A stretch of DNA of 64,000 bases. Origin: Balanoglossus misakiensis. Lineage: Eukaryota > Hemichordata. Shown here in pieces: positions 58,869 through 64,000 of the stretch. The stretch covers positions 6,014,001-6,078,000 of the forward strand of contig CM082587.2 in the NCBI GenBank assembly GCA_040954595.2, given 5' to 3'. The position numbers and the translations under genes were made by a program. The notes beneath the pieces were generated by a model, which saw only the letters and a list, made by a program, of their open reading frames with translations, searched no databases and was not told the origin of the DNA. Every line of letters starts with the position of its first letter. Position 1 is the stretch's first letter.

Positions 58869-59015
58869 CTGGGTGTTGTCCGTGGCGGTTGCACGCAGCG
58901 CAGAGTGGCGGTAGCTGATAGCCGTTCGGATAAAACCCAAGCGGTTCCAACCCCAGCATCCCCTGATCGGCGATGAACTCGGCGGTCGCATGCATGCAAC
59001 ACACTTGCAACGGAA
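58869..59015 (-). CDS. Candidate upstream exon, start uncertain
   Basis: On the minus strand a strong donor CACCCAG|GTAAAA defines the 3' edge. Two frames are open. One begins with ATG near 59000 and reads TAEFIADQGMLGLEPLGFY then PNGYQLPPLCAACNRHG. The other reads SERLSATATLRCVQPPRT and is phase-compatible with the exon at 58307. The first would hit a stop just after the splice, so if the splice is used the segment may be 5' UTR or coded in the second frame. CpG-rich. The 5' boundary is a guess. Confidence 0.28.
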
Positions 59016-59381
59016 ATGTTCTGAATAATCAACGATTTGGTCAAACGGGGGCTTCCGAAATTCCACACGTTGGCTGTCAGCCACACGAATCGTCACTCAC
59101 TTCGCTCCTGTCGTAAGCACATCCCCCTTTCGCCTCCATAACTCGACCAAATTGTCGGTTCAGCAAGCGAACTGTCTTAAATCTTTGGCGGTCGAAGCTT
59201 GCGGAAAACTGCAAACCGTTTCGCCACGTCTGTCTTGTCTTAAAAAAACACCCGAGTGGAATCTTTTCTGGTGGAATCAACCTTGCCAGAAAACCGGGCG
59301 ACCAAACTGTTTAAAAAATAACTTATTTATTTAAACTTTTTTGTAAAAAAAACCAGCGACCGTTTTTTATTTTTTACGGCC
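59016..59381. other. CpG-rich DNA, possibly promoter for neighbouring starts
   Basis: Lies between a minus-strand exon candidate and plus-strand frames starting at 59382. No TATA box was recognised. Short frames only. Confidence 0.25.
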
Positions 59382-59833
59382 ATGTTTTCGATCTTGTCTG
59401 CCAGGCACGTAGCAGCCCCGACTGCGAGCTCTACACAGACCACGTTATCTGATCGGTTCGAGCAGTTTTACCAGAACTGCCCATTCCGACGCGCATGTTA
59501 TGGCGGTTACACCACCACTGGGGGTTCCCAATGTCTCCACGACATCGGCGGCCTTATAGAGAGCCGAAATTTTGGAGTCAAAATGCCGGTGTGAGCCGGG
59601 GCCTGCACCGCCAATTATATTTCGCGTCGGAGTCTGGCGTTGCCGCGGCAGAATGCAAAAGGCAGACTGCGTTCACGGTACAAAGAACGGTATATACAGG
59701 GAAGGCAGACGATCTCCGCCAACGTAACACAAGACCAAACTCATTGTCAAGCTTACCGGTCCTCGTGCCTGGGAACGGCGGGACACCTGGCTGCACCAGC
59801 TGGAAGGGGAAATTTTCCATGTTGAAATTCTAA
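59382..59833 (+). CDS. Overlapping small ORFs with AATAAA, possible short gene
   Basis: Two plus-strand frames overlap. ATG at 59382 opens 70 codons (MFSILSARHVAAPTASS, basic/hydroxylated and presequence-like) ending at 59594. ATG at 59495 opens 112 codons (MLWRLHHHWGFPMSPRH to WKGKFSMLKF) ending at 59833. AATAAA follows at 59850-59855, 17 bp after the second stop. The block is CpG-rich, which lengthens chance frames, and the minus strand is also open (59578-59820). No family recognised. Confidence 0.22.
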
Positions 59834-59981
59834 AGCCACCTTGCTGGAAAATAAAGCCTTCCTTCGGTTGCGGCAACCTTGTGGCTTCTCACGTACATAG
59901 GCAGACGTATGACAATATATCAAGTGTAGTAACTAGGTTAACTAAGGACGCCGGTAAATACCAACTAACATTGAACTATAC

Positions 59982-59990
59982 TATAAATAG
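59982..59990 (+). promoter_or_regulatory. TATA box upstream of 60078
   Basis: TATAAATAG is a close match to the TATA consensus and lies 96 bp before the ATG at 60078. With a usual 25-30 bp spacing, transcription would start near 60015 (CTCCCTAGC), giving a 5' UTR of about 60 nt through CpG-rich sequence. Confidence 0.45.
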
Positions 59991-60077
59991 GACCAAACGA
60001 TATTTAATGCGCATGTCTCCCTAGCTTTGCGGTAACTCATCGTCCAACGTCGCGCGCGCCCACCCCACGTCAGCAAC

Positions 60078-60251
60078 ATGGCAAGTACGAAGGCTGCTGG
60101 GCGAGTTGCTCGGAGCTTCTCCCGGGTCGCTTGGATGCCAAGCAAGGCAGCGAATAGAATAAAGCGCTGCTTGGCTTCCAGTGGGTTCCCATTCAGATTC
60201 TTGGAAAAGAGCACGTGGTATTGCCGTCAAAGACTGGGAGAGTATAACTGG
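60078..60251 (+). CDS. Candidate first coding exon, presequence-like N-terminus
   Basis: ATG in a strong context (AACATGG) opens MASTKAAGRVARSFSRV, then AWMPSKAANRIKRCLASSG and a tail ending in RLGEYNW, 58 codons. It ends at a moderate donor ACTGG|GTAGTG exactly on a codon. Unspliced, the frame adds two codons and stops at 60260. The first 38 residues hold nine Arg/Lys, many Ala/Ser and no Asp/Glu, as in mitochondrial targeting presequences. A TATA box stands 96 bp upstream. The minus strand is also open here (59981-60214) but without comparable start or promoter features. No family recognised. Confidence 0.42.
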
Positions 60252-60260
60252 GTAGTGTGA

Positions 60261-61546
60261 CGCAAGTATAGTTAGCGACCCGCCCCGACTGTCTGCAGCG
60301 ATGATTTAGTCTTATTTTACTTTTCTTCACATATTTTTTCTGTGAAATATATGTAAATATTTACATGTTATTGAATCATCTTTTTTCGCCAATGTGTTTT
60401 TTTTATAATTAGGAAATTACACTTCTGTGACACTGAACTGAGCTTTCGATACAGTATCATAAGCTTACACTACTGTTTTTGTGGGAAAACATAATTTTGA
60501 TATATATAGCATCCATAAACTATAAAAAGACAGCAGAGAAAACAAATAATGCAAATAAATTTGAATTAATTAGGTAGGGGTTAACTACACTATCGCGATT
60601 TCAACGTCTGCATTGATTATAATTAGACTGAATTCATGTAAGAGTACTTTGTGTATCAAAATTCAAATATGTAACCCTTTTTAGTACTACCTATATCGCG
60701 TGGTGAAAATCGAAAGATGGGAAAGGAAAAAAAATTGCTTTCGAGCTGCCGACTGACTGGTTCTGCGTTACCCACATTGCATAGCGAATAGGTAACTTCC
60801 GCTCACGCTCCCAGAAAACGTTTTAGTTTGGTGGTCTAAACTCTGGATTGAGTGACAGATGGGTGTATGGGGGGGGGGGGGGGAGGAGGTACCGATCATT
60901 TCTGGGTTGGACGTCAGTCCTCACATTCTGTTTTGAATCCATTATCTGTTTGTTGTTTAACTTTCATTTAACGAGCATCGGTTGTCATACAAAGGGAGAC
61001 ATTTCTTGAATACTGATCTTCTCTTTGGGGCGGCCATTTTCATTCACAAGTCAGCCAGCATATTGCACATTTCCAACATTTTAAAATAGTCCTTTGGTCA
61101 AGCGCTTTCCTACACTGCTTGTACACATAAATCCTTAAAATATATCAAGAAGCATTTATAGTGCCCCCAAATACTGAGGTGTCTAATTTCGAGGGAAAAT
61201 GCCAAAACAAATTATAATTATATTGCAAAATATAGTGTGTAAGCCATGAGGTGGCATTTAGAGTGCAAGAGTACTGAATTTGTGCAAACAACATGGAAAT
61301 TATAGTTGATAAACAACTATGAGTGTCGAGTGTGCATGGCAAAACTTTCAACATCACTGGCTTCAATTCTGCACCATATACAAATCACTGGAATGCATCT
61401 ATGCACAGTGTTAAAGACAAGGGCAACACACAATACACCGAATAAACTGTGGGGACAGTGAGATTGGCAGGTATGCCAGACCAACAATCTGCAGTTGAGA
61501 ATAGAATCCGAACTTGACGTGGCACAAACTCAGCCCATTGAGATAC
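60261..61546. other. Downstream DNA, intron-like
   Basis: AT-rich and CpG-poor between about 60.85 and 61.5 kb, with a CpG-richer patch at 60.69-60.83 kb. G15 at 60869-60883. No continuation exon for 60078 could be identified. Confidence 0.4.
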
Positions 61547-61793
61547 GTTTCAATACGTATTGTGAAATGCCAATATGATGAACAAACATTTCGCAGCAGT
61601 ACAGTTTTGACTCAATAGCGGTCACGTTCAAACATGCATGCATGTACAATTTATTTGTGACAGAATAGCGGTATTTTTAATACATGTACCAATAAACTGA
61701 TAATTTGTATAATAAATTGAAGTGTTTCAACATATGTATTGTGAAATGCCAATATGATGAACAAACATTTCGCAGCAGTACAGTTTTGACTCA
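61547..61793 (+). repeat. Local direct duplication, 68 bp units 179 bp apart
   Basis: Unit 1 is 61547-61614 and unit 2 is 61724-61793. From TGTGAAATGCCAATATG through GTTTTGACTCA the two copies agree at all of about 54 bp. Upstream, GTTTCAA...GTAT is shared with a 2-bp length difference. Near-identity indicates a recent event. No coding frame. Confidence 0.9.
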
Positions 61794-62905
61794 TATAAGA
61801 CCACGGGCGTGATTCGAAAGGCAGAATTTACATGAAGCAGCCCAGGGTTCTCCAATCAAATAGAGGATTGGTGTCACGTGGCACGGGTATATTGGTGCCC
61901 AGGACTGTTGTGATGGATGTGTGTATATATTAACCTAAGGCTTGTTTTTTTTTCGTTCGTGTGCTGACTGCACCACACGTGACGTAATATGACACAGGTA
62001 TGTCTGGGGTGAACGATTTCAACCGATTATTTTTTTTCTAGGTCGGCGTTGAGGGAACTGTTTTAGTGTGCCAACTTATGTGCATTAACCCAAGTGCACA
62101 ATTTAAAGCTGAATTGTGTTGTCGTGCATTTAATCTTTAATGTTGATATGCCAACAGTTGTTAAAATTAAGGACCCTTCAGAAGAAACTGGTTTACAGGG
62201 CATTTCACTAATTCTGCCGCACAATCTCCTTCCAGGAAAATATTGGCCTGGCCCAGTCTATCTCTTTCAGCGAGGTACACCAATTACTGTTAGCACATAT
62301 TGCTTAGCGTAATTTCAAGTTGCAGATATCCGTCCAAGAGAGTTGGATATGTCCACACCCCTTTCCTGGGGTGTGTCATGCGGGTCTCTTTATTTGTTTT
62401 TGATTTTTTTGTTGCTTTATATTACGGAAAGGGCAGAACAGAGGGTCGGAGAGGCGTGTTATGCCGTGCTCGTGATTCAAAAGATGGCCAGTAATTCACG
62501 AGTTCGCAGCTGATTTCATTATGGCGTCTTCCATTCTGAGCAGAAACACGCACAAAAGGGGGATTACACAATAAAAATACGACAGCATAATAAAATAGTT
62601 AGAATAAAGTCTGGCTTCTTGAATTGGGAAAACACACAAACGTTACGATAACAAAAGGTCATGTCATACAGCACCACCGTTGGAGACCAAACGATCATTT
62701 TGTAGTAGCCTATGTTCTTTCCCGCCGAAATCTCGAGTCTACCAGTGGACAGCTAAGGATAGCGCATTGGCTTACCAGCTGATTTTCTTATAACATAGCC
62801 TCAGTCCATTTATCTAGATAAAATACTGACATTTTGAGCGTAACTGTGATGATTTCATGAGAATGATTAAAAAAGATTGCTATCAAACGTTACTGTTTCT
62901 GTACT
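61794..62905. other. Non-coding DNA
   Basis: A plus frame at 62094-62312 includes PTVVKIKDPSEETGLQG and ILPHNLLPGKYWPGPVY, and an acceptor-like GATATGCCAACAG occurs inside it. Nothing fixes a start or donor. CAGCTAAGGATAGCGCATTGG at about 62750 resembles a tRNA D-arm region but has no T-arm. Confidence 0.35.
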
Positions 62906-63160
62906 AGCACACTATTTTGGCCCAGAATTTACCTCCGTAGAAAACGCGCGAAGTATATCGGCGAGGTAATTGATAATACCAACACGATATGTCAATACTT
63001 TGTTGGATATCCGGCGGAGAATTTATTGCCATTACGAGGCGAGTCGATATTTGGTGTTTATATTATGACGTTGAGAGGTTAGGTGTTGTAATCGATATGA
63101 TAACACGTTATGAAACGATATATAAGGGGGCGGGGGTTAGGATAGGGCATGGTGCAACCG
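62906..63160 (+). repeat. Diverged local duplication, copy A
   Basis: Matches copy B (63488-63750) with a nearly constant offset of about 582 bp. Shared blocks include CGTAGAAAAC, TTGATAATA, TTTATTGCC, TCGATATTTGG, TCGATATGATA, TTATGAAACGA and GATAGGGC-TGGTGCAAC. Divergence and small indels show an old event. One frame reads SGGEFIA. Confidence 0.8.
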
Positions 63161-63487
63161 ATAGGCTAAAATTCCTGTTCGACGATATAGTCGGTTCAAG
63201 TATCTGAATTAGCTTTTTGTCTTGTTTACTTGTTAGTTTGAGCTGTACGTGTTCACCGATCACTGGGGTAATATTGTAGCACTGTTTTTCTGAAAAATTC
63301 TTCAATGATAGGCTATAGAATGCGATAACCACGCACGGCATCTGTGGGTAGTCATCTACCTAAAAATGTATGTGACATCTTAGACAGTACTCTACTGTCT
63401 ACGGTAATATCAATCGTTTCAAAACTATACCAATAGATATACCAGGTGTTTAACAAGTGCGTATTATTATTACACATCAATACTGAA
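63161..63487. other. Spacer between duplicated copies
   Basis: AT-rich, no feature recognised. Short opposed frames only. Confidence 0.5.
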
Positions 63488-63750
63488 AGCACATTATTTG
63501 TTTGTTCGTGTGCCATCGTAGAAAACCGACGAAATATATCTCAAAGGTTGGCGTTTATTGATAATATCAACGCGATGTTTGGTTGTACATCCGGAGGGAA
63601 ATTTATTGCCTGCGCCCAGACATGTCGATATTTGGGGGTAATGTATATGGATTTAAGATGACGCTGGAAGATTATGTTGCGCAATCGATATGATATCATG
63701 TTATGAAACGAGATAACGCGGGGTTACTGAGGATAGGGCTTGGTGCAACG
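63488..63750 (+). repeat. Diverged local duplication, copy B, with RT-like peptide
   Basis: Second copy of the duplication at 62906-63160. In this copy a frame ending at 63661 reads SGGKFIACAQTCRYLGVMY. The GG-(x)n-CRYLGV pattern resembles the region of non-LTR retrotransposon reverse transcriptases where a YLGV motif follows the palm. Copy A keeps SGGEFIA, then a 1-bp shift puts RYL in another frame. Both copies would then be fragments of a dead element. The motif is short and this is a weak assignment. Confidence 0.45.
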
Positions 63751-64000
63751 GTGCCTTGCCTACGAGGGGAATTAGGGGAGAACAGAAATTTTATGGGGGG
63801 GGGGAGTTGTTGGTAGATGGTGTGTGGAGGAAAACACGTATATACAGTGGCTGAAAAAATGCTGACCTACCTAAACCCTCCCGAGAAACCAAATGGTTCT
63901 TACCTTAAGCTTATGGGTTTGCCACTAGGATGTGCGCATCAAGCGTTTATCTTGTCAAGTATTCACAGAATATGTTGCCATATGGTTAACAGTGAAGGAT
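63751..64000. other. Right edge of window, non-coding
   Basis: G10 at 63795-63804. No gene or repeat recognised. Confidence 0.45.

Larger units (their letters stand above)
3663..63804. repeat. Scattered poly(C)/poly(G) runs of 10-15 bp
   Basis: Nineteen runs of at least 10 identical C or G: C-runs start at 3663, 3857, 10828, 11313, 12903, 29664, 35317, 41052, 44803, 48204 and 57582. G-runs start at 5448, 9136, 13437, 13996, 22080, 44216, 60869 and 63795. These are separate loci, listed together because they share one property. At about 20% each for C and G, a random sequence of this length would hold essentially none. Confidence 0.95.

Noticed and set aside
62745-62800. tRNA-like D-arm and anticodon-arm words (AGCTAAGGATAGCGCATTGG)
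   Set aside because: No acceptor-stem pairing and no GGTTCGA-type T-arm at the right distance. At most a tRNA-derived repeat remnant.
1-64000. CRISPR array, rRNA, snRNA, histone genes, intact transposase or reverse transcriptase
   Set aside because: Looked for characteristic words and long frames on both strands. None found.

Overview
This looks like nuclear DNA of a multicellular animal. There are no bacterial-style operons, the longest stop-free runs (about 165 codons) are near what chance gives at roughly 40% GC in 64 kb, splice-like signals bracket short open frames, and the window is full of microsatellites, homopolymer runs and small inverted-repeat elements. Frequent words such as GTACATGTAC and TAGGCCTA, and TA- and TTAA-flanked MITE-like elements, give an impression of a marine invertebrate (amphioxus, hemichordate, echinoderm or similar). 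That placement is an impression, not a demonstration. No rRNA, confident tRNA, CRISPR array, phage or complete transposase was seen, and no exon could be assigned to a named protein family.

Layout. Positions 1 to about 30,000 are mostly AT-rich and CpG-poor with small CpG-richer islets, as in introns or gene bodies. They hold MITE-like elements (1093, 14812, 19885), a SINE-like fragment (5268), a diverged dispersed repeat (1703 and 24567), CA, GAT/GGT and CAAA microsatellites, and isolated candidate exons on both strands (minus 8042-7946; plus 6323, 16156, 16789, 26750, 28262). From about 30.0 to 60.3 kb the DNA is clearly CpG-richer. This block holds the more promising gene ends: a minus-strand Ala/Pro/Ser/Thr-rich first exon at 31467, a minus-strand terminal exon at 40665-40429 with AATAAA, a head-to-head pair of starts at 49274 (minus) and 49632 (plus), a minus-strand terminal exon with hydrophobic segments at 58307-57932 with AATAAA, and a plus-strand first exon at 60078 behind a TATA box. 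The last 4 kb hold two local duplications, one with a weak reverse-transcriptase-like motif.

Reading. The best-supported individual objects are the small mobile-element remnants and local duplications, whose termini and copies can be compared directly. The exons are predictions from reading frame, start context, splice signals and polyadenylation signals only; each needs transcript or homology support. The most coherent large-scale observation is that the left edge of the CpG-rich block lies about 1.4 kb inside a first exon pointing left, as expected if CpG depletion marks a methylated gene body. No new biological system could be demonstrated.
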